Below are positions 17,267 through 25,817 of a stretch of DNA of 64,000 nucleotides, in pieces (within the stretch, counting starts at the first letter, position 1; the number at the start of each line of letters is the position of its first letter). This stretch comes from Devosia yakushimensis (lineage in GTDB: Bacteria > Pseudomonadota > Alphaproteobacteria > Rhizobiales > Devosiaceae). The notes under the pieces are model-generated. The model had not been told where the DNA came from and ran no database searches. It saw nothing but the letters and a program-made list of their open reading frames with translations. The position numbers were made by a program, and so were the translations under genes. Location of the stretch: assembly GCF_030159855.1 (NCBI RefSeq), contig NZ_BSNG01000001.1:310001-374000 (forward strand), given 5' to 3'.

Positions 17267-18406
17267 CTAGTCTTCCAGGAGATAGGCTCCGGCCCGGGCG
17301 GGCAGTACTTCCGTGCCGACAATCTTGGCGATCCCAGCGCCGCGGGCGACATATTTGGCGCTGGCGCGGGAAAGGACGAAGCCATCCGTTCCGGCCAGAA
17401 TCGGCCGGCGATCGAGAAAGGCACCTGGGCCATCCATGGCGATCAGGTCGGCAATCGGCTGCCCCTTGTGGACGCGGTCGCCCAGTGCAACGTGATAGGC
17501 CAACAGGCCCGGCGCAGCGGTGCGCAAGACTTCAGTGGCCTCGAACGGGGTTGCAGGCGGCGCGGCGGGCGGAGCCTCTACATCGGCGGCGATCAGGCCG
17601 CGGCCAGCGAAAAAGCCGAACAGACCTTCGGCATCCACCTTGCCCAGCGCATCGAAACTGTCGGCGCGGCCGCGATATTCGAGCGTGGCGGTTTCCGCGC
17701 CATTGGGGATGGGGTGGTCCGGATTGGCAAGGCGCGCCTTGCGGTAGAGCGAGGGCAGGACTTCATCGAAGGAGCCGCCGCCGCTGTCTTCGGCGGTAAG
17801 GGTGGCGGCAACGCCCATCCAATCGGCCAGGTCCTGCAGGCCGGGCATCAATTCGGGCGAGGTGAAGATGTGCATCAGACTATCGTCGTCGCAATGCAGA
17901 TCGAGCACGATATCGGCGTCATGGGCGGACCCGAGCACGAACAGGCGCAATTGCTGGGCGGCCGAGCCTGGCTTCTGCGCGGCAATCCAGGCGCCGACGG
18001 CGGCGCGGATGGTGGCGATATTGGCCGTGGGATCGGTGCCGAGCTTGCCCGCGATGGCGTCGGCGATCAGCGGATAGAGATCGGGCCAGCGGCGGTTGTA
18101 ATTGACGCCGGTCTCGATGTCGTAGCGGCCGATATGGTGGCGCAGCGAGCGATTGGCCAGGCCCAGCGGATTGACCGAGGGGAAGATGACAAAGCGGGCC
18201 TTGAGGGTACCGGCGGCGTCAGCCTCGGCCAGCATGGGCAGGAGGTGGTGCAGCGCCATGGTGCCGGGCTGTTCATCGGCGTGAAGCGCAGCCTGCAGGT
18301 GGACCTTGACCGCTGCGTCTTCGCGGCCGGCCGTATACCAATAAAGGCTGGTCGTCGTGCCGGGCGTATCACCGGAGAATGTGGTCTCGTGCAACTGGAA
18401 GGTCAT
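17267..18406 (-). CDS. Succinylglutamate desuccinylase/aspartoacylase family zinc hydrolase
   Basis: A 379-residue M14-like zinc hydrolase. The metal ligands are visible as His42 and Glu45 in LHADEQPG and His172 in VLDLHCDDDS; Asn/Arg residues for substrate binding occur in NRSLRHH and NYNRRWPD. Members of this family remove acyl groups from N-acyl amino acids. It is the last gene of an amino acid ABC transporter operon, 4 bases after the second permease, which suggests that the transporter takes up an acylated or modified amino acid that is then cleaved. No signal peptide, so it is cytoplasmic. Confidence 0.85.
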   Translation of the reverse strand: MTFQLHETTFSGDTPGTTTSLYWYTAGREDAAVKVHLQAALHADEQPGTMALHHLLPMLAEADAAGTLKARFVIFPSVNPLGLANRSLRHHIGRYDIETGVNYNRRWPDLYPLIADAIAGKLGTDPTANIATIRAAVGAWIAAQKPGSAAQQLRLFVLGSAHDADIVLDLHCDDDSLMHIFTSPELMPGLQDLADWMGVAATLTAEDSGGGSFDEVLPSLYRKARLANPDHPIPNGAETATLEYRGRADSFDALGKVDAEGLFGFFAGRGLIAADVEAPPAAPPATPFEATEVLRTAAPGLLAYHVALGDRVHKGQPIADLIAMDGPGAFLDRRPILAGTDGFVLSRASAKYVARGAGIAKIVGTEVLPARAGAYLLED

Positions 18407-18410
18407 GGGA

Positions 18411-19145
18411 TCAACGAATCCATTTTGGCCTGAAGCGCATGCGCGGCTGGGCCGGCATATGCCGCATCAATCGTTGGTAGACCAGACCGAAGAGGAAAAA
18501 AACCACCAGCGATACCGCCAGGAAATAGAGCGCGGCGACCGAGAAATGCAGGAACGCATTGTAGTCGCGCTCGAAGAGTTCCTTGGCTGTTATCATCAGG
18601 TCCTTTTGCATGCCGATGACCGGCAGGGCGAAATAGACGATGGCGGTGGCGTGGAACAGGAAGACCACTTCATTGGTATAGGCGGGCCAGGCCAGCCGGA
18701 TGAGATTGGGCCAGATGACCTGGCGGAACTGCTGGCGCGCCGACATGCCATAGGCGCGAGCAGCCTCGACCTCGCCGCGGGGCACGGCGCGCAAGGCGCC
18801 ATAGAAGATTTCCGCCGTATAGGCGGCGGTATTGAGCGTCAGCACCAGCGGGCCGATGAACAGCGGATGCAGCACGAACCAGGATAGGCCCAGGGGCTTC
18901 CACAGGCTCACATTGAGCGAGAGCGCCAGTGAATAGAACATGAAGAACTGGATGAAGAGTGGGGAGCCGCGGAAGGCATAGATGAAGGTGCGGCTGGGGC
19001 GCGACAGCCAGGGGTTGGGCGAAGCCTTGCCCAGGGCCAAGGCGACCGCCAGCACGAAGCCGATCGGGATCGAAACCGCGGCAAAGTAGATGTTGAACAG
19101 CACCGCGGGGGCGAACAACGCCAGTTCTTGCAGGAAGCGCTCCAT
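18411..19145 (-). CDS. Polar amino acid ABC transporter permease (HisM type)
   Basis: A 244-residue inner-membrane permease of the His/Glu/Gln/Arg/opine family. It has the EAA-type loop EVEAARAYGMSARQQFRQVIWPNLI for contact with the ATPase and about five membrane helices. It abuts the upstream permease gene (one ends at 19146, this starts at 19145), as usual for the paired permeases of this family. It would form a heterodimer with that partner. Confidence 0.92.
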   Translation of the reverse strand: MERFLQELALFAPAVLFNIYFAAVSIPIGFVLAVALALGKASPNPWLSRPSRTFIYAFRGSPLFIQFFMFYSLALSLNVSLWKPLGLSWFVLHPLFIGPLVLTLNTAAYTAEIFYGALRAVPRGEVEAARAYGMSARQQFRQVIWPNLIRLAWPAYTNEVVFLFHATAIVYFALPVIGMQKDLMITAKELFERDYNAFLHFSVAALYFLAVSLVVFFLFGLVYQRLMRHMPAQPRMRFRPKWIR

Positions 19146-19955
19146 CTATCGCGCCTCGCTCAGAATGCCGCGCCCGGCGCGGCGCATGATGGCGTTGAAG
19201 ACTTTCTCGGAGACCAGCGTCACGAGGATGTAGAAGACGAAGAGCAGGAGATAGTAGCGCCAGCGCCAGTCCTCATGCACCAGCCCCACGGCAGGCAGGA
19301 AATTGGGCGCGCCGAGCCGGTCGGCCCACAGCACGATATCGGCAATCTGCAGCAGCGAGAGCAGGGAGGTTGCCTTGACGATCAGCATCCACACATTGGA
19401 GAGGCCGGGCAGGGCATAGACCCACATCTGCCTGATATGGACCCGCCACAGGACCTGGGTGGACGACATGCCATAGGCCCGGGCGGCCTCAAGCTGGCCC
19501 TGGGGCACCGCGCGCATGGCGCCATGGATCACATTGGTCGCAAAGGCGCCGTAGACCAGGCCGAGCGAGACGCTGGCGAGCAGCAAATATTCGGTGGTGC
19601 CCAGGAACCAATTGGCTTCCTTGCAGGGCGGCCAGACTGATGACTGGGCGGCGATTGCTTCGGGCGAACAGACCTGCGTCGCTACCAGCCATTCGACCGC
19701 CTGCTCGAAGGCGAGTGGAAAAAACAGGAAGAACAGCACATCGGGCACGCCGCGCACGATGGAGGAATAGATCGTGCCGATCAGGCGCAGCGGAAAGAAG
19801 CGCGAATTCTTGAGGGTGGCGCCGATCAGGCCGAAAACCACGGCCAAGGTGCCGCCTGCCAGGGCGGCAAAGATGGTGAACTGGAAGCTGGCATACCAGG
19901 TGAGATGCTTGCCATTGGTCAGGTAGGAGAACCAGAAGGCGATATCGTCGGTCAT
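19146..19955 (-). CDS. Polar amino acid ABC transporter permease (HisQ type)
   Basis: A 269-residue inner-membrane permease with the EAA loop GQLEAARAYGMSSTQVLWRVHIRQM and about five transmembrane helices. A periplasmic insertion of roughly 40 residues (about 88-118, with two Cys at QVCSPE and PPCKEAN) is larger than in HisQ and may be disulfide-bonded. It is the first permease of the operon, following the binding-protein gene after a 189-base gap that contains a palindromic repeat. Confidence 0.92.
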   Translation of the reverse strand: MTDDIAFWFSYLTNGKHLTWYASFQFTIFAALAGGTLAVVFGLIGATLKNSRFFPLRLIGTIYSSIVRGVPDVLFFLFFPLAFEQAVEWLVATQVCSPEAIAAQSSVWPPCKEANWFLGTTEYLLLASVSLGLVYGAFATNVIHGAMRAVPQGQLEAARAYGMSSTQVLWRVHIRQMWVYALPGLSNVWMLIVKATSLLSLLQIADIVLWADRLGAPNFLPAVGLVHEDWRWRYYLLLFVFYILVTLVSEKVFNAIMRRAGRGILSEAR

Positions 19956-20024
19956 GGAGCGGCCGCCCGGATCAGATCAGAATTTGAATTTGGCATGCGG
20001 CTGATCACGATCTCGCAATTGGTT

Positions 20025-20125
20025 CCTCTCCCCCTTTAAGGGGAGGGGCAAGGGTGGGGTCGACAAAGTTTGGCGCAAAGCCCAACGACCCCCACCCGGG
20101 CCCTCCCCACAAGGGGGAGGGTGGG
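20025..20125. repeat. Palindromic repeat between binding protein and permease genes
   Basis: Two C-rich/G-rich hairpins face each other, and the inner flanks (GGGTGGGGTCG near 20054 and CGACCCCCACCC near 20087) also pair. It lies directly downstream of the amino-acid-binding protein gene on the minus strand, before the first permease gene, where it could stabilise or attenuate the operon mRNA. Confidence 0.7.
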
Positions 20126-20144
20126 CAGGAGCCCAGGGTTTTAG

Positions 20145-20897
20145 CTATTCAGCGAAATACGGCCCGCGGCCTTCGAACCATTTAGCGATCAGGGTGTCGA
20201 GCGTGCCATCGGCCTTGAGGGCGGTGATGGCGGTATCGAACTTGCCCTTGAGCTCGGCTTCGTCCTTGCGCAGGCCCGCGCCGACGCCGTCGCCGATCAG
20301 AATGTCCTCGCCCACGAATTCGAGTGCGTCGCCCGATGCGGCGACGACGGGCTCGAGATAGGCGCCATCGGCCAGGATGGTGTCGAGATTGCCGGCGGCG
20401 AGGTCGGCCATGGCCTGGTCGGCCGTGCCAAAGGAGACCACGGTATTGTTGGCCCCGAGATTTTCCTCGGCATAGGCGGCCTGGATAGTGCCGCCCTGCA
20501 CGCCGACGCGCTTGCCTTCCAAGGCCGAAGGATCAATGCCGGCGCCGGTGGCGGCAACGAATTTGGACGGATCGGGCGGGAAATAGTTCTGGCTGAAATC
20601 GATGGTTTCAAGCCGCTCATCGGTGATCGACATGCCGGCCATGATCACATCGTAGTTGCCGGCCAACAGGTTGGGGATGATCGAATCCCAGTCATTGATG
20701 ATGAATTCGCAGGTGATGCCGGCCTTTTCGCAGATGGCGGCGCCAAGCTCGATTTCAAAACCGGCGGGCTTGCCGGCATCGTCGAGGAAGTTCCAGGGGG
20801 CATAGGCGCCTTCGGTGGCGATGCGCACATTTTCCTGGGCCTGGCTCGCCGAAGACAGCGCCAGGATTGCAGCGGCGGCGAGGATAATCTTCTTCAT
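20145..20897 (-). CDS. Polar amino acid ABC transporter substrate-binding protein
   Basis: A 250-residue periplasmic cluster 3 binding protein (SBP_bac_3). A 20-residue signal peptide (MKKIILAAAAILALSSASQAQ) is followed by NVRIATEGAYAPWNFLDDAGKPAGF, the usual start of HisJ/ArgT-like proteins, and by IMAGMSITDERLETIDFSQNYF. The ATG at 20897 with GGAG upstream is chosen over in-frame upstream codons. Ligand is probably a polar amino acid or derivative; the exact one cannot be told. Confidence 0.93.
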   Translation of the reverse strand: MKKIILAAAAILALSSASQAQENVRIATEGAYAPWNFLDDAGKPAGFEIELGAAICEKAGITCEFIINDWDSIIPNLLAGNYDVIMAGMSITDERLETIDFSQNYFPPDPSKFVAATGAGIDPSALEGKRVGVQGGTIQAAYAEENLGANNTVVSFGTADQAMADLAAGNLDTILADGAYLEPVVAASGDALEFVGEDILIGDGVGAGLRKDEAELKGKFDTAITALKADGTLDTLIAKWFEGRGPYFAE

Positions 20898-20940
20898 CTT
20901 CACGTCTCTCCGTTGAGTAGTTTTGTTTGTGCCCAGCGCG

Positions 20941-21738
20941 TTAAGCATGGCTGGCGGCATTGAGGAATTGTCTGAGGCGGGCCGATTTGGTGGCGCCGAA
21001 GACCTGATCGGGTGTGCCTTCTTCCTCGATCAGGCCTTGGTGGAGGAAGATCACCCGATCGGAGACCGAGCGGGCAAATTCCATGTCATGGGTCACCAGG
21101 ATCATGGTGCGGCCCTCATCGGCCAGGAGCTTGATGACGCGCAGAACTTCGACTTCCAGCTCAGGATCGAGCGCGGAAGTGGGTTCGTCGAACAGCATGA
21201 CGCGCGGATTGATGCAGAGCGCGCGGGCGATGGCGGCGCGTTGCTGCTGGCCGCCGGAAAGCTGGTTGGGATAGTTCGATGCCTTGGCCGAAATGCCGAC
21301 CTTGTCCAGCATGGCCAGAGCCTCGGCCTCGACCTCGGTCCGCTCCCGGCGCTGCACGATCAGGGGCACTTCCATGACGTTTTCCAGGATCGTCATATGG
21401 GCCCAGAGATTGAACGACTGGAAGACCATGCCCAGTTCGGAGCGGATGCGGCGGATCTGGTTTTCGTCGGCGATATGGCGGCGATTGCCGCTGCCGCGAA
21501 GGGCGATCACCTCGCCATCGATGGCGACCGTGCCCTGATCGGGTATTTCGAGCATGTTGATGCAGCGCAGCAATGTCGACTTGCCGGAGCCTGATGAGCC
21601 GATCAGCGAGACAACCTCGCCCTCGCGCGCCGAGAAGGATATGCCCTTGAGAACCTCAAGGTCGTCGAAGGACTTGTGCAGGTCGTCAATTGCAACGACC
21701 GGCAATTTCGCCGCCTCGACAGGCTTCGATTGCGCCAT
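20941..21738 (-). CDS. Polar amino acid ABC transporter ATP-binding protein
   Basis: A 265-residue ATPase of the HisP/GlnQ group with Walker A GSSGSGKST, signature LSGGQQQRAAIARAL, Walker B VMLFDEPTSALDPE and the switch His in LVTHDMEFA. The start is the ATG at 21738 with GGTGAG just before it. It is the first gene of the operon ATPase, binding protein, permease, permease, desuccinylase-like enzyme. The promoter should be in 21739-21945, where I see no recognisable element. Confidence 0.94.
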   Translation of the reverse strand: MAQSKPVEAAKLPVVAIDDLHKSFDDLEVLKGISFSAREGEVVSLIGSSGSGKSTLLRCINMLEIPDQGTVAIDGEVIALRGSGNRRHIADENQIRRIRSELGMVFQSFNLWAHMTILENVMEVPLIVQRRERTEVEAEALAMLDKVGISAKASNYPNQLSGGQQQRAAIARALCINPRVMLFDEPTSALDPELEVEVLRVIKLLADEGRTMILVTHDMEFARSVSDRVIFLHQGLIEEEGTPDQVFGATKSARLRQFLNAASHA

Positions 21739-21945
21739 GCTCACCTATTGCCCGCTTGGGCGGGCGCTTCCTGACTGGTGACTGCCTTATTTTGAGGCGG
21801 GCAGTCTTGACCGCCCTCTACAAAAGCAAAAGCGCGGTGGATGGCAAGCGAAATTGACGGGGAAGCCGGGGCAGGCACAGATTTCCGCCTCGCCAGCCCG
21901 CGTCAGCTTCCGTAGTGTCGGACGATCTCTCGCCGTGGTTTGCCG

Positions 21946-22746
21946 ATGCTGTTTGTGCTTTCAAAAATCTTCTGGTTGCTGGTCCAGCCGGTCAGCCTGG
22001 TCTTTTTGCTGGTCTTTCTGGGCTGGCTGCTGATCGTATTCCGGAGACGCGTGGCTGGATTGATTGCAGTGGGCGCGGCGCTGGTTTTCCTGGGTATGTC
22101 CGCGTTCACAACTGCCGGAGCGCTCCTCATCATGCCGCTCGAAAACCGGTTTGTGCGGCCGGTGGATATGCCCGAGCAGGTCTCGGCCATCATCATGCTG
22201 GGTGGCGCCACGGCCGGGCGGGTCAGCACGAGGCGGCAGATTCCGGAATTGAACGAGGCCGGTGACAGGCTGGCCGAGACATTGCGGCTGGCCATGCTTT
22301 ATCCCGAGGCAAAGGTCGTGGTGAGCGGTGGCTCGGGCCTGATGGTGCCGGACGGGGAGTCCGAGGCGGCGACGGCAGAGCGGTTTTTCACCGGCCTCGG
22401 GCTCGATCCCGCCCGGCTCGTGCTTGAAGACGCCTCGCGCAATACCGACGAGAATGCCAAGCTGACACAGACGCTGCTGGGAGAGATTTCGGGCAATGTC
22501 GTGCTGGTGACATCGGCCTTTCACATGCCGCGGTCGATCGGCATTTTCCGGCAGGTGGGCATGGATGTAATTGCCTGGCCGACCGATTATCGCAGCGCGG
22601 GCGACGAGACGGCCGGTTTTGATATCGTCAATCCGGTGCTCAATGTAACGACAACCGGCGTGGCGATCCGGGAGTGGATCGGGCTGGTGGTCTATTCCTG
22701 GATCGGCCGGACGAGCGAATTGTTCCCCGCTCAGGCGCTGAACTGA
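21946..22746 (+). CDS. YdcF/ElyC family membrane protein (DUF218)
   Basis: A 266-residue protein with two N-terminal membrane helices and a DUF218 domain. Conserved stretches are IIMLGGATAGRV, KVVVSGGSG, SEAATAERFF and ASRNTDENA, followed by VTSAFHMPRS. ElyC and SanA members affect cell-envelope integrity and lipid-carrier use in E. coli; the biochemical activity is uncertain. The start is the ATG at 21946; no clear ribosome-binding site is seen. The 3' end overlaps the converging kinase gene by 16 bases. Confidence 0.85.
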   Translation: MLFVLSKIFWLLVQPVSLVFLLVFLGWLLIVFRRRVAGLIAVGAALVFLGMSAFTTAGALLIMPLENRFVRPVDMPEQVSAIIMLGGATAGRVSTRRQIPELNEAGDRLAETLRLAMLYPEAKVVVSGGSGLMVPDGESEAATAERFFTGLGLDPARLVLEDASRNTDENAKLTQTLLGEISGNVVLVTSAFHMPRSIGIFRQVGMDVIAWPTDYRSAGDETAGFDIVNPVLNVTTTGVAIREWIGLVVYSWIGRTSELFPAQALN

Positions 22747-23699
22747 TCGGCCGGGATGGAAAGCCGGTAGGAGACGTGGTCGGCGTCGACGCTGAATAGC
22801 GCTTCTCCGCCCACCGATAGCGGCACGACATGTTCCAGCACCATGGTTCCGAAACGGGCTGGCTGGCGGCCCTTGGAGGGCCCGGTGCCGGTTTCCTGCC
22901 ACTCGATGATCAGTTGCCTCTGGTCGGAAGAGAGTTTCGCATCGACCCAGATATGGCCGGCGCCGTCATGCGCCAGGGCGCCATGCAATGCCGCGTTGGC
23001 GGCAAGCTCGTGGATGGCCAGGCCAATGTGAAGTGCGGCATTGGGGCCCAGCACCGGGTTTTCGCCAGTCATGCGGGTATTGCCCAGCGCCGTCGGGCCG
23101 ATGCGAGCAAGCTGGGAGGTGACCAGCGATTGTAGATGGGTGCCGCGCCAATTGCTTTCGGTCACCAGGTCCTGCGTGCTGGACAGGGCGTGCAGCCGGC
23201 CGCGGAAGCGGTCGAGAAACTGCTGGATTGTGGTGCTGTGGCGGGCGGTTTGCATGGCGACCGACTGCACGATGGCGAGCAGGTTCTTGGAGCGGTGGCT
23301 GACCTCCCGCAAGAGCTCGTTGATGGCGGCCTCCCGGCTGCGCTCCTCGGTTACGTCGGTGACAATGGTGATAACGCCATCGATATCGGGCAGGAGCTGC
23401 GCCTGGAATTGCCGGCGCCGGATGGGATCGGCCAGTTCAAATCCCAGCCGTTGGGATTGCCCGGACTTGATGCAGGCGTCGAAGGCCTCGATCAGCCTAT
23501 GGGCAAGCGGGAGCGCCAGGAAATCGGCCTCGCGCTGGCCGATAACGCCATGGCCGATCCACTCATCGGGCAGGTTTTCAGCCAGATCGTAGGTATGATT
23601 GCGGTCCTGGTGCAGCACGCTGACCCCCCGACCGCCCAGACCGGCGGAAAGAGTGCGCAGCTGCATGTGCAGGTGGCGCTCGGTGGTTGCCGAAGACAT
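22731..23699 (-). CDS. HWE-family histidine kinase (cytoplasmic, PAS-like N-terminus)
   Basis: A 322-residue cytoplasmic kinase. The N-terminal half (about 40-130) looks like a degenerate PAS sensor; the phosphorylation site is in LLREVSHRSKNLLAIVQSV, and the ATPase domain has IHELAANAALHGAL, the HWE/HisKA_2 form. HWE kinases commonly feed PhyR in general stress signalling, and phyR lies about 0.4 kb upstream. The ATG at 23699 has AAGGA before it; an alternative ATG at 23786 would read through a hairpin at 23731-23763, so I prefer the shorter form. Confidence 0.85.
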   Translation of the reverse strand: MSSATTERHLHMQLRTLSAGLGGRGVSVLHQDRNHTYDLAENLPDEWIGHGVIGQREADFLALPLAHRLIEAFDACIKSGQSQRLGFELADPIRRRQFQAQLLPDIDGVITIVTDVTEERSREAAINELLREVSHRSKNLLAIVQSVAMQTARHSTTIQQFLDRFRGRLHALSSTQDLVTESNWRGTHLQSLVTSQLARIGPTALGNTRMTGENPVLGPNAALHIGLAIHELAANAALHGALAHDGAGHIWVDAKLSSDQRQLIIEWQETGTGPSKGRQPARFGTMVLEHVVPLSVGGEALFSVDADHVSYRLSIPADQFSA

Positions 23700-23730
23700 A
23701 GCGTGGGTCCTTGCATGGCCGGCGGGGTGC

Positions 23731-23763
23731 AAAAGGCGGCCGCGCCGGAGCGGAGCCGCCTTT
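23731..23763 (-). terminator. Hairpin terminator after the DUF1328 gene
   Basis: On the minus strand AAAGGCGGC pairs with GCCGCCTTTT (complement of 23755-23763 and 23731-23739), giving a GC stem followed by a U-tract, 25 bases past the DUF1328 stop. It would uncouple that gene from the kinase gene downstream. Confidence 0.65.
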
Positions 23764-23788
23764 CGGTTCAGGGCATCAATAGTCATGG

Positions 23789-23953
23789 CTAGACCCGGCG
23801 AATGAGGCCGACAACCAGCGAGATGACGAGGAAAGCCAGGAACAGGAAAAACAGAATCTGGGCGATACCGGCCGAAGCGCCGGCAATGCCGCCAAACCCG
23901 AGAACGCCGGCAATGAGCGCGATCACGAAAAAGACGAGGGCATAGTAAAGCAT
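23789..23953 (-). CDS. DUF1328 small membrane protein
   Basis: A 54-residue protein of two transmembrane helices (MLYYALVFFVIALIAGVLGF and ILFFLFLAFLVISLVVGLI) joined by a Gly/Ala-rich turn, typical of the DUF1328 (YtjA) family. AAGGAG precedes the ATG. Its own exact EcfG-type promoter lies 44 bases upstream, which marks it as a general stress gene. It probably sits in the inner membrane; its function is unknown. Confidence 0.88.
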   Translation of the reverse strand: MLYYALVFFVIALIAGVLGFGGIAGASAGIAQILFFLFLAFLVISLVVGLIRRV

Positions 23954-23996
23954 GAGACTCTCCTTTGAATTGTTTGCTTGAATCTCTTGGCTAAAC

Positions 23997-24022
23997 AACG
24001 TGCCGGTTGGTGGCGGGGTTCC
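23997..24022 (-). promoter_or_regulatory. EcfG promoter of the DUF1328 gene
   Basis: On the minus strand GGAAC (24018-24022) and CGTT (23997-24000) are spaced by 17 bases, an exact match to the general stress sigma factor consensus. The -10 is 43 bases before the start codon. Confidence 0.8.
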
Positions 24023-24030
24023 GGGTACAA

Positions 24031-24058
24031 ATAAAAAAGGCCGGGAAACCCGGCCCTT
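24031..24058 (-). terminator. Rho-independent terminator after phyR
   Basis: Minus-strand GGCCGGG and CCCGGCC arms (24049-24055, 24039-24045) with a 3-base loop are followed by a run of T (complement of AAAAAA at 24033-24038). It ends the phyR transcript before the DUF1328 promoter, which it partly adjoins. Confidence 0.85.
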
Positions 24059-24090
24059 AGCGCATTTTTGTATCAACAAATTGCCGTGTC

Positions 24091-24885
24091 TTACGCTGCG
24101 GCCCGCGAGCCTTCGTCGAAAAACAGCGCCTGGCTGATCAGGGCTTTGACCATATCGGGGTTGAACGGCTTGGTGACGAGGAAGGTCGGCTCGGGCCGCT
24201 CGCCGGTCAGCAGGCGCTCGGGGAAGGCAGTGATGAAGATCACTGGGATCGAATGGGTATTGAGGATGTCGTTGACGGCATCGATCCCTGAACTGCCATC
24301 GGCCAGCTGGATATCGGCCAGGATCATGCGCGGATGGGTCTGGTTGAACAGATTGACCGCTTCCTTATGGGTGCGGGCAACGCTCACCACCTTGTGGCCG
24401 AGGCTTTCCACCAATTGCTCGATATCCATAGCAATCAGGGGCTCATCCTCGATGATCATGATCTCGGTCGCCACCTGGCGCGAGATATCGATGGACGCTT
24501 CCTCAAGCAGAGCGGCAAATTCACCCTCGTTAATCGCCAGGATTTCGGCGGCCTGGGCGTGGGTAAAGCCTTCTACGGCGACCAGCAAAAAGGCCTGACG
24601 CGGCTTCGGCCCGAGATTGGCCAGGTTGTGCGCTGCGCGCTTTTCCCAGGCAAAGCTGGAGGCCGGCTCGGGAATCGGGATGGCCGAGGACGAGAAAAGA
24701 GCGGAGAACAGCTTATAGAGGGCGATGCGGTCGTTCGATGCTTCAGGGAACAACGAAATGTCTGCAATGAGTGCTTCGAGCGTTGCCGCTACATACGCGT
24801 CCCCGGACGTTTGCGATCCGGTTACCGCGCGCGAAAACCGCCGCAAATACGGCAGGTGCGGAGCAATCCGCGTGGACAAAGTCAT
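24091..24885 (-). CDS. phyR: General stress response anti-anti-sigma regulator PhyR
   Basis: A 264-residue PhyR. The N-terminal half (about 1-130) is a sigma-factor mimic with region-4-like sequence RQAFLLVAVEGFTHAQAAEILAI and the C-terminal half is a receiver with acidic pair Glu146/Asp147, phospho-acceptor Asp191 in LADIQLADG, and the Lys of TKPF. When phosphorylated PhyR binds NepR and releases EcfG. It is divergent from nepR-ecfG. GGGAG precedes the ATG and an exact EcfG promoter lies upstream, so the circuit is autoregulatory. Confidence 0.96.
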   Translation of the reverse strand: MTLSTRIAPHLPYLRRFSRAVTGSQTSGDAYVAATLEALIADISLFPEASNDRIALYKLFSALFSSSAIPIPEPASSFAWEKRAAHNLANLGPKPRQAFLLVAVEGFTHAQAAEILAINEGEFAALLEEASIDISRQVATEIMIIEDEPLIAMDIEQLVESLGHKVVSVARTHKEAVNLFNQTHPRMILADIQLADGSSGIDAVNDILNTHSIPVIFITAFPERLLTGERPEPTFLVTKPFNPDMVKALISQALFFDEGSRAAA

Positions 24886-24932
24886 ATAAGAACTCCCAGT
24901 GACGCTTGGATCGTGGATCCACGAAACGAACC

Positions 24933-24957
24933 AACGGCTCGTTGGGGCAAAAGTTCC
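24933..24957 (-). promoter_or_regulatory. phyR: EcfG promoter of phyR
   Basis: GGAAC (24953-24957) and CGTT (24933-24936) on the minus strand are spaced by 16 bases, 47 bases before the phyR start. It lies back to back with the nepR promoter, the two -35 elements being nine bases apart. Confidence 0.85.
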
Positions 24958-24966
24958 CCTCGTGGT

Positions 24967-24991
24967 GGAACTTTTCGGCAGAAACTACATT
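24967..24991 (+). promoter_or_regulatory. nepR: Probable EcfG promoter of nepR-ecfG
   Basis: GGAAC (24967-24971) followed after 16 bases by CATT (24988-24991), one mismatch from the CGTT -10 element, 45 bases before the nepR ATG. Autoregulation of nepR-ecfG is common in alphaproteobacteria. Confidence 0.6.
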
Positions 24992-25036
24992 TAGCTCGCC
25001 TAAGGGCGGACCAATTCGGACGGCAAAGACATAGGC

Positions 25037-25258
25037 ATGATAAAGGACAAACTGGTGACCCAGCAACGTATGCGAACGCAGGCGGGGCGGGCAGATGATG
25101 GGCTGGGTCCGAATTCGGATATCGGCGCGCGTTTGCGTGCACTTTATGGGGCAGTTCAGGACGAGGGCGTTCCCGAACAACTCCTCGACTTGCTGGAAAA
25201 GCTCGACAGCGCCGAACAGGCGCAGAAGGCCAAAACCACTTCTCGTGACGGGGAGTAA
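25037..25258 (+). CDS. nepR: Anti-sigma factor NepR
   Basis: A 73-residue protein with the NepR core IGARLRALYGAVQDEGVPEQLLDLLEKL forming two helices (about 30-60). NepR holds EcfG inactive until phosphorylated PhyR captures it. It lies 4 bases upstream of ecfG in one operon and faces phyR across a 151-base divergent region. The ribosome-binding site is weak. Confidence 0.93.
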   Translation: MIKDKLVTQQRMRTQAGRADDGLGPNSDIGARLRALYGAVQDEGVPEQLLDLLEKLDSAEQAQKAKTTSRDGE

Positions 25259-25262
25259 CGGC

Positions 25263-25817
25263 ATGAGCGCCGAACCGACCTCGTTCAAGCGCGAAATGCT
25301 TGCAACCTTGCCCAGCCTGCGCGCCTTTGCCGTCTCCCTTACGGGCAAGCACGACAAGGCCGACGATCTGGTGCAGGACACCGTCATGAAGGCCTGGGCC
25401 AAGCAGTCCAGCTTCGAGATGGGCACCAATATCAAGGCCTGGCTTTTCACCATCCTGCGCAATGAATTCTACAGCCAGATGCGCAAGCGTGGCCGTGAGG
25501 TTCAGGACAGCGACGGCTCGTTCACCGAGCGGCTTTCCGTGCATCCGTCCCAATATGGCTCGATGGATATGCAGGACTTCAAAAAGGCCCTGGCACAGTT
25601 GCCCGATGACCAGCGCGAAGCGATTATCCTGATTGGGGCTTCGGGCTTCTCCTATGAAGAGGCCGCCGAAATCTGCGATTGCGCCATCGGCACGATGAAA
25701 AGCCGGGTCAGCCGGGCGCGCACCCGCCTGCAGGATATTCTCAAGATCAGCGGCGAGGCCGATTACGGGCCCGATGCCGTCTCCGCCCAGGTGACCACGC
25801 ATAATCATTCGTTCTGA
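25263..25817 (+). CDS. ecfG: General stress response ECF sigma factor EcfG
   Basis: A 184-residue group ECF15 sigma factor. Region 2 includes KADDLVQDTVMKAW and IKAWLFTILRNEF; region 4 includes LPDDQREAIILIGASGFSYEEAAEICDCAIGTMKSRVSRAR with the helix-turn-helix. The start at 25263 has GGGAG before it, although the open frame extends further upstream inside nepR. It directs RNA polymerase to GGAAC-N16/17-CGTT promoters, several of which occur nearby. The 3' end overlaps the converging receiver gene by 13 bases. Confidence 0.96.
   Translation: MSAEPTSFKREMLATLPSLRAFAVSLTGKHDKADDLVQDTVMKAWAKQSSFEMGTNIKAWLFTILRNEFYSQMRKRGREVQDSDGSFTERLSVHPSQYGSMDMQDFKKALAQLPDDQREAIILIGASGFSYEEAAEICDCAIGTMKSRVSRARTRLQDILKISGEADYGPDAVSAQVTTHNHSF

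Noticed and set aside
23700..23786. N-terminal extension of the HWE kinase to an ATG at 23786
   Set aside because: It would translate through a terminator-like hairpin, has no Shine-Dalgarno, and the added residues are Arg/His/Pro-rich and unlike a sensor domain.
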